Shown here: piece by piece, positions 1 to 5,023 of the stretch
Layout of the letters: the number at the start of each line of letters is the position of its first letter
Numbering within the stretch: the stretch's first letter is position 1
DNA from: a virus
Length of the DNA: 44,098 nucleotides
Direction: 5' to 3' (one strand)
Virus record (IMG/VR): IMGVR_UViG_3300032285_002971
Location: 1 to 44,098 of that record
Translations under genes and position numbers: made by a program
Notes under the pieces: generated by a model
What the model was told of the DNA's origin: nothing
Databases searched by the model: none
Seen by the model: the letters and a program-made list of their open reading frames with translations, nothing else

Positions 1-7
1 CACGAAC

Positions 8-39
8 AAAAAGCCCGCTGCTTGACGGAGCAGCGGGCT
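8..39 (-). terminator. Intrinsic terminator of the leftward operon
   Basis: An 11-bp perfect stem (12-22 with 29-39) encloses a 6-base loop. The five A residues at 8-12 become a U tract when read leftward. It lies just beyond the stop of the last leftward gene (57), so it should end the 1000-to-57 transcript. Confidence 0.8.
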
Positions 40-56
40 ATTCGTCTTAGGGGTAA

Positions 57-200
57 CTAAGAGTATGGGTCTGGGCGGTCTAACAAGTTATCGCAAGTAT
101 GTCCAAAGATATCGAGCGGGTTCCAATGTACCCCGCAAGACGGACACCTATTGCTTCCAGTAGAGCGACCTAGATTATCGGACTGGTCTAGTAGGGTCAT
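57..200 (-). CDS. Small zinc-binding-like protein, 47 aa
   Basis: An ATG-initiated 47-residue reading frame, last gene of the leftward operon, ending about 20 bases before the terminator. It holds a CPSCG knuckle near residues 19-23 and a later H-x-C (HTC, about residues 34-36), which suggests a small treble-clef or zinc-ribbon fold. A purine-rich GGAAAGG lies upstream of the ATG, and an in-frame stop just before the ATG fixes the start. Function is unknown; it could be a metal-stabilised regulator or adaptor. Evidence is the cysteine pattern, tight packing and the position before the terminator. No homologue is recognised. Confidence 0.5.
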   Translation of the reverse strand: MTLLDQSDNLGRSTGSNRCPSCGVHWNPLDIFGHTCDNLLDRPDPYS

Positions 201-292
201 TAGTTATGACCTGCCTTTCCAGCTTGATTTGGTTTTGCGTAACCTTTCCTTTAGTAATGATGGTTTTAGTAGTAACGCGCAAGATTATTGAG

Positions 293-312
293 GTGGGGGC
301 TTTCGCCCCCAC
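293..312 (-). terminator. GAAA-loop hairpin downstream of the 317-625 gene
   Basis: An 8-bp GC-rich perfect stem (293-300 with 305-312) has a GAAA tetraloop when read leftward. It begins 5 bases after the stop codon of the 317-625 gene. There is no U tract after it, so it may be a weak terminator or an RNA-stabilising or processing hairpin rather than a full stop. Confidence 0.45.
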
Positions 313-316
313 TTGA

Positions 317-625
317 TTAACAAGGGACATATGTTGACCACCTAATTGTTAGGTCGGTGGATAGTTCGCCGTCATTAGACGGATTAAGAACTATCATACA
401 AACGCGGGTCGAGCCTGTGCGGTTCTCGGCGGTTTCGATAACTAGACCGACCTCGCCGGATTTCTGAGTGCGATAGATATCGCCGACTACTGGCGCGCTC
501 ACTTGCGAAGCCAGTCTGCTAGTAGGTAGAGCGCGCAAGGCGCGATGATAACAAGGGTTAGGAATTGGAATAGATTCATTTTCCAGCCCCGTAGCATTCC
601 GCCATAGTTTTTGTACACCAGCCAT
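317..625 (-). CDS. Hypothetical protein, 102 aa
   Basis: A 102-residue soluble protein in the leftward operon. The N-terminal third is polar with clustered Pro. The C-terminal half (about 45-102) reads as a compact beta-rich unit with alternating hydrophobics, for example GLVIETAEN and CMIVLNPSN. No known family is recognised and no signal peptide or membrane segment is seen. Its ATG lies inside the end of the upstream small membrane-protein frame (576-719), an overlap of about 50 bases, and no strong ribosome site precedes it, so a later start is possible. A stable GAAA-loop hairpin follows the stop. Confidence 0.6.
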   Translation of the reverse strand: MAGVQKLWRNATGLENESIPIPNPCYHRALRALPTSRLASQVSAPVVGDIYRTQKSGEVGLVIETAENRTGSTRVCMIVLNPSNDGELSTDLTIRWSTYVPC

Positions 626-719
626 TACCGACCCAATTTATATGGTCGACCGCGACAAAGAGAGCCCCGATTAGGGTGGCTACGAGAGCCACCCTAACGA
701 GAGTGCGAACGGCGCGCAT
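576..719 (-). CDS. Small single-pass membrane protein, 47 aa
   Basis: A 47-residue frame starts with ATG in a TAATG overlap with the stop of the 719-1000 gene, the standard coupling arrangement in this genome. The N-terminus is basic (MRAVRTLVR) and is followed by a hydrophobic segment at about residues 9-24 (VALVATLIGALFVAV) that can span the membrane. The tail is polar with two cysteines. It overlaps the start of the next leftward gene by about 50 bases, and an 11-bp inverted repeat (671-697) sits within it. Function is unknown. The coupling and the clear N-in hydrophobic profile are the support; no family is recognised. Confidence 0.5.
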   Translation of the reverse strand: MRAVRTLVRVALVATLIGALFVAVDHINWVGNGWCTKTMAECYGAGK

Positions 720-1000
720 TACGCGTCAACCTTAAGAGAATCAAGGTTAACCATTACCACGCCGATGTTTTCCTCGGGTGAATCGGCTTCTAGTGCCAAT
801 TCGAGAGCCTTGATAAGTGATGGGATTAGCGCGGTGTCAAATCGTATTTCGGTTTTAATGCTTGTGCCGTTATGTGTCCACCGAAGAAATTCTATGGTGG
901 TGCGGTCGACGATATGCTTGTAGTCCATACTACGATAGACGGATTCTACTTCCGCCCCTTGAGCCACCTCAGAGAAGGTGGTGATGAATTCACTACTCAC
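719..1000 (-). CDS. Hypothetical protein, 93 aa, first gene of leftward operon
   Basis: The GTG start is preceded by AGGGG at suitable spacing, and the predicted leftward promoter (1064-1069 and 1041-1046) lies just upstream. The protein is acidic and soluble. It has an N-terminal region rich in Ser/Glu, a central aromatic stretch (about 35-60) and a C-terminal helix-like segment (PSLIKALELALEAD), then a strand-like end (GVVMVNLDSL). The alternation resembles a small single-domain alpha/beta protein. No family is recognised. As the promoter-proximal gene of an operon pointing away from the virion genes, it could be an early or host-takeover gene; this is inference. Confidence 0.6.
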   Translation of the reverse strand: MSSEFITTFSEVAQGAEVESVYRSMDYKHIVDRTTIEFLRWTHNGTSIKTEIRFDTALIPSLIKALELALEADSPEENIGVVMVNLDSLKVDA

Positions 1001-1014
1001 TTGTTACCCCTAAC

Positions 1015-1035
1015 TATCAAGCACCCTGCTTGATA
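1015..1035. repeat. Perfect inverted repeat at the predicted leftward +1
   Basis: Nine-base arms (1015-1023, 1027-1035) flank a 3-base centre. It sits at the predicted transcription start of the leftward operon, so it is either an operator or a hairpin at the very 5-prime end of the mRNA. Confidence 0.6.
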
Positions 1036-1040
1036 CTTAA

Positions 1041-1069
1041 AGATTACCCCAGTACCTAGCCCATACCAA
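1041..1069 (-). promoter_or_regulatory. Leftward promoter (TTGGTA / 17 bp / TAATCT)
   Basis: Read leftward, a -35-like TTGGTA (1069-1064) is separated by exactly 17 bases from a -10 TAATCT (1046-1041). The predicted start is near 1034, at the edge of the perfect inverted repeat 1015-1035. It would drive the four leftward genes 1000 to 57. Confidence 0.55.
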
Positions 1070-1256
1070 ATTTGATAACATTCTGCGCCCTCTCAGGGAA
1101 TTCTCAGGATACCCCCCTAGGTTAAATTGTCGACAATTCAGGAGGGTGGCCAGGTGACAGGAGCAGGTAGGGCTGTGGAAGCCAGGCAGTAGCCTAAAAA
1201 TTTTAATGAGGTCCGCGGAAATGCTGACAGTAGCCGAATAAATTCGGTGCGGTTAT

Positions 1257-1265
1257 TGTTATACT
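1257..1265 (+). promoter_or_regulatory. Extended -10 promoter for Hsp20
   Basis: TGTTATACT matches an extended -10 (TG-n-TATACT); no good -35 is seen. The 15 bases around it (1256-1270) differ at one position from those before the gene at 1967, indicating a shared promoter type. The predicted start is near 1272, at the beginning of an imperfect inverted repeat (1272-1290). Confidence 0.55.
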
Positions 1266-1321
1266 TCCTCAGAGCGCTCAATTGAGGCTCATTTAACTAA
1301 TATCGTCTAAGGAGATATAAA

Positions 1322-1831
1322 ATGCCTGAATACCCAAAGCACCCTCGTGAAATAGAGACGTGGGACCCATACTCAAAGCCAAAGACCGTGCAAAAGACTT
1401 CCGCGGAGATTTTGGAGCAACTTGTGAGACAGCTCACATTGCGTGGAGTTGGATTTAATAATCGCACTGTGTTCTTCTCGGAGCTGAGTAATCAACTCAA
1501 TCCGCGCCCAACATACCCACCGTATGACATCTTATCCTCTGGGGAAGATAAGTATGAGATTCGTATGGCTCTGGCGGGCTTTAAGAAGGAAGATATCGAA
1601 GTAACCTTCCAAGACCAAGTTCTCACGGTAAAGAACATCAATATCAAAACTGAGGAAAACGAAGATGCCTACTTCCACAAAGGCATCGCTGCGCGTGACT
1701 TCACACAGTCATTTCCTCTATCGGAATACGTACTCGTCACATCCGCTGAGATGGAGGACGGTATTCTCACAATCTGCCTAGAGCGTGAGCTACCGAAGGA
1801 ATTAAAACCAAAGACAATTAAAATCAAGTAG
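1322..1831 (+). CDS. Small heat-shock protein, Hsp20/alpha-crystallin family
   Basis: This 169-residue protein has the alpha-crystallin domain at about residues 65-158, after an N-terminal helical arm. Seen features are the PxYDI entry, the ALAGFKKEDIEV strand-turn, FQDQVLTVKNI, and the C-terminal A-E-MEDGILTI strand with a following L-P-K-E stretch. Such proteins are ATP-independent holdases that keep unfolding proteins soluble. T4-like phages of aquatic bacteria often carry one, where a role in virion assembly or host stress is supposed but unproven. A strong AAGGAG precedes the ATG. The gene is monocistronic, with its own promoter (1257-1265) and terminator (1865-1888), so it is regulated apart from its neighbours. 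Confidence 0.93.
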   Translation: MPEYPKHPREIETWDPYSKPKTVQKTSAEILEQLVRQLTLRGVGFNNRTVFFSELSNQLNPRPTYPPYDILSSGEDKYEIRMALAGFKKEDIEVTFQDQVLTVKNINIKTEENEDAYFHKGIAARDFTQSFPLSEYVLVTSAEMEDGILTICLERELPKELKPKTIKIK

Positions 1832-1864
1832 ACTAATCCAGACGGATTCGCTACCTGTCCATAG

Positions 1865-1888
1865 AGCCCTCTAGCAATAGGGGGCTTT
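1865..1888 (+). terminator. Intrinsic terminator after Hsp20
   Basis: An 8-bp stem with one G-U pair (1865-1872 with 1879-1886) and a 6-base loop, followed by a short T run. It isolates Hsp20 from the next operon. Confidence 0.65.
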
Positions 1889-1951
1889 ATGCTTGGTGTA
1901 CCTACTCGGGCGTATTTGAAAGCCCTTTAAGACTTATTGTGCATTCTTAGT

Positions 1952-1960
1952 TGTCATACT
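1952..1960 (+). promoter_or_regulatory. Extended -10 promoter placed for a leaderless mRNA
   Basis: TGTCATACT is an extended -10 ending 6 bases before the ATG at 1967. The usual start distance puts +1 on or next to the A of that ATG. No ribosome site is present, consistent with leaderless translation, which is common in Actinobacteria. The flanking 15 bases (1951-1965) nearly repeat those at 1256-1270. Confidence 0.5.
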
Positions 1961-1966
1961 TCCTCC

Positions 1967-2194
1967 ATGCGTTTTGTTACTTGGCTATGGGACCAACTCG
2001 ACATTCCAGGCTCTACAGGTTCTTTTGCAAAGATATGCTGGGATGACGTTAATAATGGCTGTGCGCATCCGACATTCAGTGCGCCTCAATGGTTACATCA
2101 CTTTGAAAATAAGCATCCTGACAGTAAAGATAAGCTACGCGCAATGTTAATCAGAGCCTTTCAGGAATATATGCTTTCACTTGAAGGTAAATAG
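1967..2194 (+). CDS. Small helical protein, YozE/SAM-like, 75 aa
   Basis: Read from the ATG at 1967, because a -10 box sits 6 bases upstream and no ribosome site serves the earlier in-frame GTG at 1937. The product (75 residues) is aromatic-rich and helical: an FVTWLWDQL start, a central FAKICWDDV, then APQWLHHFENKH and a final helix with RAFQEYM. The spacing of W, A, D and the terminal F-x-x-Y resembles the short YozE-type SAM-like fold, but the match is weak and made by eye. No catalytic motif is seen. It opens the chain of small genes running to 4997. Confidence 0.65.
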   Translation: MRFVTWLWDQLDIPGSTGSFAKICWDDVNNGCAHPTFSAPQWLHHFENKHPDSKDKLRAMLIRAFQEYMLSLEGK

Positions 2195-2208
2195 GAGAGA
2201 ATTACTTT

Positions 2209-2400
2209 ATGACCGACGATATGGGTACTCCAGGACCTAACCACCCTGCTTGGCGTGGAATAGGCAAGCGCAGCGAATCTCAATTTAAAGATGATTCAAA
2301 TGTTGTAGACCTTAACGCTGAACGCAAAAAGCGTCGCACAGATAAAGCTGATGAGGCTTACTACAGCAATAAGAAGGCGCTGTGGGACGAAGACAAGTAA
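2209..2400 (+). CDS. Hypothetical small charged protein, 63 aa
   Basis: A 63-residue hydrophilic protein with GGAGAGA-like spacing before the ATG. It starts with a PGPNHPAW stretch, followed by a strongly basic AERKKRRTDKAD segment (about 38-49) and an acidic C-terminus. It appears largely unstructured with no hydrophobic core, as expected for a small DNA- or protein-binding peptide. No family is recognised. It overlaps the next frame by 19 bases if that one begins at GTG 2382. Confidence 0.6.
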   Translation: MTDDMGTPGPNHPAWRGIGKRSESQFKDDSNVVDLNAERKKRRTDKADEAYYSNKKALWDEDK

Positions 2401-2603
2401 GAGATAGCGCACTAGGTAAAACCCGCGCACAACGCGCTATGGGAGAGTTTTACACTGGTAACACTAACCGTGCCGCGCAAGATACGCGTAATGTCTCTAT
2501 GGGTCAATATGATGGTGTTCGCGCTTCATACCAACGCTACAATGTATCTGAGCAGGCGCAGGATGTCCTTAACCGCTCTATTAGAAACAGAGGAGAACGC
2601 TAA
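2382..2603 (+). CDS. Hypothetical small protein, 73 aa
   Basis: The reading frame starts with GTG 2382 inside the end of the previous gene, preceded by AGAAGG. An internal ATG at 2439 is the alternative but lacks a ribosome site. The product is Arg/Gln/Asn-rich, with a short MGEFYTGNTNRAAQ segment and a C-terminal region rich in R and N. It has no membrane segment and no known motif. Its stop overlaps the next start by one base (TAATG), so translation is probably coupled. Confidence 0.55.
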   Translation: MGRRQVRDSALGKTRAQRAMGEFYTGNTNRAAQDTRNVSMGQYDGVRASYQRYNVSEQAQDVLNRSIRNRGER

Positions 2604-2803
2604 TGTCATTTATTGCTCCTATGGCTCGTGCAGCGGCTTCTATTGCTACTAAAGCTGTTCCTATGATTGAAGATGCTACATCTGAAGGCCAAGCTAGTCG
2701 TATGGCAAGTTTTGCTCAAGGAAATACAGACCACGAAAATATGCCAAAAACACGTCCACAACCTGTTTCAGATATGAAGTCTGTAACTAGCGAGGTAATG
2801 TGA
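2603..2803 (+). CDS. Hypothetical small protein, 66 aa
   Basis: A 66-residue protein starting in a TAATG overlap with the previous stop and preceded by AGAGGAG. The N-terminal 22 residues are Ala/Met-rich and amphipathic (MARAAASIATKAVPM); the rest is polar with Asn, Gln and Met. There is no clear transmembrane helix and no recognised family. Its stop overlaps the next ATG as TGATG. Confidence 0.6.
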   Translation: MSFIAPMARAAASIATKAVPMIEDATSEGQASRMASFAQGNTDHENMPKTRPQPVSDMKSVTSEVM

Positions 2804-2889
2804 TGTCTGATTGTGTAAAATGTAACCATAAACTTGACCACGGCGTTTGTGAGAACGACTCGTGCAACTGTATATGTGAGGGTAAGTAA
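2803..2889 (+). CDS. Cysteine-rich microprotein, 28 aa
   Basis: A 28-residue product with six cysteines and two histidines, arranged as CVKC, then C, then C-N-C-I-C near the end, consistent with a tiny metal-binding knuckle. The start is the ATG of a TGATG overlap and the stop forms TAATG with the next gene, so it is embedded in the coupled chain. Similar Cys-dense mini-proteins occur in other actinophage genomes, to my knowledge without a known function. The conserved coupling on both sides argues that it is a real gene despite its length. Confidence 0.55.
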   Translation: MSDCVKCNHKLDHGVCENDSCNCICEGK

Positions 2890-3164
2890 TGGCTAAATCA
2901 GAAGCTTGGCAACGCAAAGAAGGTAAGAACGCTAAAGGCGGTCTTAATGAAAAAGGACGCAAGTCTTATGAAAAGGCGCATCCTGGTTCTGACCTAAAGC
3001 CACCTGTTAAAAAAGAACAGGCAAAGAAGTCTCCTAAGTCTGCTGCACGCCGTAAATCTTTCTGTGCACGTATGGAAGGTATGAAGAAAGCAAATACCTC
3101 TTCCAAGACCGCTAAGGACCCTAATAGCCGCATTAACAAATCATTGAGAGCGTGGGACTGCTAA
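2889..3164 (+). CDS. DUF6321-like phage protein
   Basis: A 91-residue basic protein with two modules common in phages of aquatic bacteria: an N-terminal W-Q-R-K-E-G-K-N followed by KGGLNEKGR (about 7-24), and a C-terminal RRKSFCARMEGMKK ... SRINKSLRAWDC (about 54-91). I believe this is the family catalogued as DUF6321; the name is from memory and should be checked. The function is unknown. The high Lys/Arg content would suit nucleic-acid or head-interior association. It starts by TAATG overlap with the Cys microprotein and ends in another with the next gene. Confidence 0.8.
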   Translation: MAKSEAWQRKEGKNAKGGLNEKGRKSYEKAHPGSDLKPPVKKEQAKKSPKSAARRKSFCARMEGMKKANTSSKTAKDPNSRINKSLRAWDC

Positions 3165-3262
3165 TGGCATCTCCGTGCTGGGCTAACTACCGTCAATATG
3201 GTATGAAGATGAAAAACGGTAAACAAGTACCTAACTGTGTTCCTGAAAAAAAGGAGAAGTAG
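3164..3262 (+). CDS. CW-x-NYRQYGMKMKNGK-type microprotein, 32 aa
   Basis: A 32-residue product with CWANYRQYGMKMKNGK followed by PNCVP and a basic tail. This short block is familiar to me as a terminal module attached to larger phage structural proteins. Here it stands alone, directly after the SFCARM-type protein, by TAATG overlap. The two cysteines could pair or bind metal. It ends in a TAGTG overlap with the HNH-like gene; AAGGAG near its end serves as that gene's ribosome site. Function is unknown. Confidence 0.55.
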   Translation: MASPCWANYRQYGMKMKNGKQVPNCVPEKKEK

Positions 3263-3552
3263 TGTCAGAAGTAAAAAAGTTTGGTCCTTATAAGGGCTCT
3301 AAGCAAAATGGTGGTCGTCCTACCTATGTCTTTAAAAAGAAGGTAGACGGCAAGTGGGTCAGCACTTCTAAGAATAAAGCGCGCGTTGACTATGAAGAAA
3401 AGAACGGTAAGCTTCCTAGAAACGTCGATGTTGACCATAAAGACAACAATAAAAACAATGATAGTAAGGGCAACCTTCGCGCTATGAAACACGGCAAGAA
3501 TGTTGCTAAAGAAAATAAACGCCGCGCAGGTAAAAAGGAGAATGACAAATAA
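3262..3552 (+). CDS. Small HNH-type nuclease-like protein
   Basis: A 96-residue basic protein, GTG start in a TAGTG overlap with AAGGAG upstream. Residues 54-84 carry the HNH signature in its D-H form: NVDVDHKDNNKNND, then N-L-R at 71-73 and N80 in KNVAKEN. Asp58-His59, Asn71 and Asn80 take the usual metal/catalytic positions. An N-terminal GPYKGSKQNGGRP and a strand pair KKKVDGKWVSTSK precede it. HNH proteins cut DNA as homing endonucleases, or assist terminase when next to it. Here terL lies 14 kb away, so a mobile-type or early role is as likely. Activity is not certain. Confidence 0.75.
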   Translation: MSEVKKFGPYKGSKQNGGRPTYVFKKKVDGKWVSTSKNKARVDYEEKNGKLPRNVDVDHKDNNKNNDSKGNLRAMKHGKNVAKENKRRAGKKENDK

Positions 3553-3710
3553 TGATTAAAAAAGGCGGTAAGGACCCAGTATTAGCTAAAATGAAAAAAA
3601 ATTGGGATTCTTACGGAAACAAGCCTGTGCTATCTCCAAAAGCAGCTAGCAGCATGCTGAAATCAAATTCAAATAAAAAAACTGTTATTAACAACAAGGG
3701 AGACAAATAA
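3552..3710 (+). CDS. Lysine-rich microprotein, 52 aa
   Basis: A 52-residue, strongly basic protein with TAATG overlaps on both sides. It has KKGGKDPVLAKMKKNW at the start and an Asn/Lys/Ser-rich tail, with no hydrophobic core. It was identified from overlap coupling and consistent coding on this strand; no family is recognised. It could be a nucleic-acid-binding or packaged peptide, which is inference from charge only. Confidence 0.5.
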   Translation: MIKKGGKDPVLAKMKKNWDSYGNKPVLSPKAASSMLKSNSNKKTVINNKGDK

Positions 3711-4069
3711 TGCCTATCTATCGTAAAGGTGACGAGCAGCACGAGCTCCAACTAAAAGCTTTTGACGACCGTGAAGCGGGAATAGATTCCGCGTTTACTC
3801 CTACAGGTGACGCTATTGGCTCATCCGGTGCTATGAGAGCGGTTGGCGTAGGCCCATCAACAAGGGCTAAAGTTCCCGCTCCTGGAGTTGTAACAGGACC
3901 TGTTAGCGGTGACCATATGACTGCTTTAGAAAAGCTTCATACACGTAATGGAGGCAAAAACCTTCTTGCTAAATCAAAGCAAAGAAAAGTTAATAAACTT
4001 TCTGGAAAATTTACTGGAGAGCAGATTCGTAGCGGGGCTCTTCGTAAACTTGCTGAGGAAAATCAATAA
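3710..4069 (+). CDS. Hypothetical protein, 119 aa
   Basis: A 119-residue basic protein with AGGGAGA before the ATG and TAATG coupling at both ends. It has a short N-terminal strand-like segment (YRKGDEQHELQLKAF), a Gly/Pro/Ala-rich middle (about 30-65) that is probably disordered, and a helical Lys-rich C-terminus (NKLSGKFTGEQIRSGALRKL). The pattern of disordered linker plus basic helix would suit a virion-associated protein. No family is recognised. Confidence 0.6.
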   Translation: MPIYRKGDEQHELQLKAFDDREAGIDSAFTPTGDAIGSSGAMRAVGVGPSTRAKVPAPGVVTGPVSGDHMTALEKLHTRNGGKNLLAKSKQRKVNKLSGKFTGEQIRSGALRKLAEENQ

Positions 4070-4404
4070 TGACTGATAAGCGTTCAGAAGGTCAGTTTAA
4101 TCTTATAAAGCCCGTACAACCTATTCCAACAGGTAAGGGCGTGCCTGATATTACATTAGGTTTTTTAGTTGATGGCAAAGACAACAAAGCACATATGGAA
4201 GACAAGCCAGCCCGATTTGTAGGCGGAGCCGGGGCTCGTATGAAAGCTCTATCTTCAATGGGAAGAGAAGAGCCAGACTCTGTTGTAAAAGTTGGCGAAA
4301 ACAACCCTATCTGGGCCGGTAATAAGCCTGGACGCAGCGCAATTGCTGAGCAACTAGGGCTTCCTAATAAAAAAGAATTTCGCGCTAAAAAGAAAAAAGG
4401 TTAA
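4069..4404 (+). CDS. Hypothetical protein, 111 aa
   Basis: A 111-residue protein in TAATG overlap with the preceding gene. It has a Pro/Gly-rich N-terminal half (IKPVQPIPTGKGVPDITLG), a middle with GGAGARMKALSSMG, and a basic tail (KKEFRAKKKKG). No signal peptide or transmembrane segment is seen. No family is recognised. It is the last member of the stop-start coupled run; the next gene begins three bases downstream. Confidence 0.6.
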   Translation: MTDKRSEGQFNLIKPVQPIPTGKGVPDITLGFLVDGKDNKAHMEDKPARFVGGAGARMKALSSMGREEPDSVVKVGENNPIWAGNKPGRSAIAEQLGLPNKKEFRAKKKKG

Positions 4405-4407
4405 TTA

Positions 4408-4623
4408 ATGAATACTCCAGAAGACCGCGCAGAAGAGCCAGCACGCTCACCAGTCATTCAACGCGTGCTAGCGAGTCAAATGTTGCAACAGTATATTGAC
4501 TCTGCTACTTTGGGTTCTATGACCACATCTACATCTTCTGATGTTTCTGCTGCTGCACCTACTAGTGGTAGTGGAGCAGCCGCTGGTGCGGGAATAATGG
4601 CATCAGGAAGCGGTGTTGCATGA
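4408..4623 (+). CDS. Ala/Ser/Gly-rich small protein, 71 aa
   Basis: A 71-residue protein whose first 35 residues look helical (RSPVIQRVLASQMLQQYID) and whose second half is a low-complexity Ser/Thr/Ala/Gly tract (about 39-71). The mild hydrophobicity of the tail is not enough for a confident membrane call. It overlaps the next gene by ATGA. No family is recognised. Confidence 0.55.
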   Translation: MNTPEDRAEEPARSPVIQRVLASQMLQQYIDSATLGSMTTSTSSDVSAAAPTSGSGAAAGAGIMASGSGVA

Positions 4624-4790
4624 GTCGCGTAGAACACTTTAATGGAGAAGTTCCAGAAGGCTGGGGTACTCATACACCTGAGTCTTTAGATGAAATGGAC
4701 AAGTGGGCTGAGGCTGAGCATAATAAGCTTGCTAAAGAAAAACCACAGAAGTCTTCGTTCATTCCACAAAACCCTAACCCACCGTTCTAA
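4620..4790 (+). CDS. Hypothetical small acidic protein, 56 aa
   Basis: A 56-residue frame starting in an ATGA overlap with the previous gene. It is rich in Glu, Trp and Pro, with VPEGWGTHTPESLDEMDKWA, a short helix and a Pro/Asn-rich C-terminus (FIPQNPNPPF). The stop is followed directly by the AAGGAG of the next gene. It was identified from coupling and coding continuity; function is unknown. Confidence 0.5.
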   Translation: MSRVEHFNGEVPEGWGTHTPESLDEMDKWAEAEHNKLAKEKPQKSSFIPQNPNPPF

Positions 4791-4799
4791 GGAGAGAAT

Positions 4800-4997
4800 A
4801 TGGCCACAGTAGTTGAGGCGCGAGAGTTAACGCTTCAGGACCGCTGTGATTCATGCGGAGCTGCAGCTAAAGTTGTAGCGACACTTCTTAACGGTGAACT
4901 AATGTTTTGCGGTCATCACGCAAAAGCATTTAAAGATGGTTTACAAAATAAAACTGCAAGTTTATACGACCCAGAGGGCGTACTGCTCGCGTTATAA
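4800..4997 (+). CDS. DUF7455-like zinc-binding protein
   Basis: A 65-residue protein with the pattern DRCDSCGAAAKV ... GELMFCGHHAKAF. The CDSC pair (about residues 16-19) and the F-C-G-H-H cluster (about 37-40) form a treble-clef-like zinc site. This matches a small family widespread in Actinobacteria, known to me as DUF7455 and often encoded near sigma-factor genes in those hosts; function is unknown. A strong AAGGAG precedes the ATG. Its presence is one of the better host indicators in the window. Confidence 0.85.
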   Translation: MATVVEARELTLQDRCDSCGAAAKVVATLLNGELMFCGHHAKAFKDGLQNKTASLYDPEGVLLAL

Positions 4998-5023
4998 TTA
5001 TTCTCTATTCACAGGGAGAGTGA

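Larger units (their letters stand above)
1001..1321. promoter_or_regulatory. Divergent promoter region with several inverted repeats
   Basis: This gene-free stretch separates the leftward operon from Hsp20. It holds a leftward promoter (1041-1069), a rightward extended -10 (1257-1265) and four inverted repeats: 1015-1035 (9-bp arms), 1125-1138 (perfect 14-bp palindrome containing TTGTCGAC), 1234-1247 (6-bp arms) and 1272-1290. A G-rich purine tract lies at about 1138-1190. No credible reading frame was found. The repeats are candidates for operators or 5-prime RNA hairpins. Confidence 0.6.

Noticed and set aside
175-282. Leftward 35-residue frame with a TTG start (Thr/Lys/Val-rich)
   Set aside because: It looks protein-like and fills a gap, but has no ribosome site, a rare start and overlaps the 57-200 frame; support is too weak to list as a gene.
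671-697. 11-bp inverted repeat as a terminator
   Set aside because: It lies within a probable coding frame and has no U tract on either strand.
1937-1966. GTG start ten codons upstream of the gene at 1967
   Set aside because: The extension would cover the promoter box and lacks a ribosome site.
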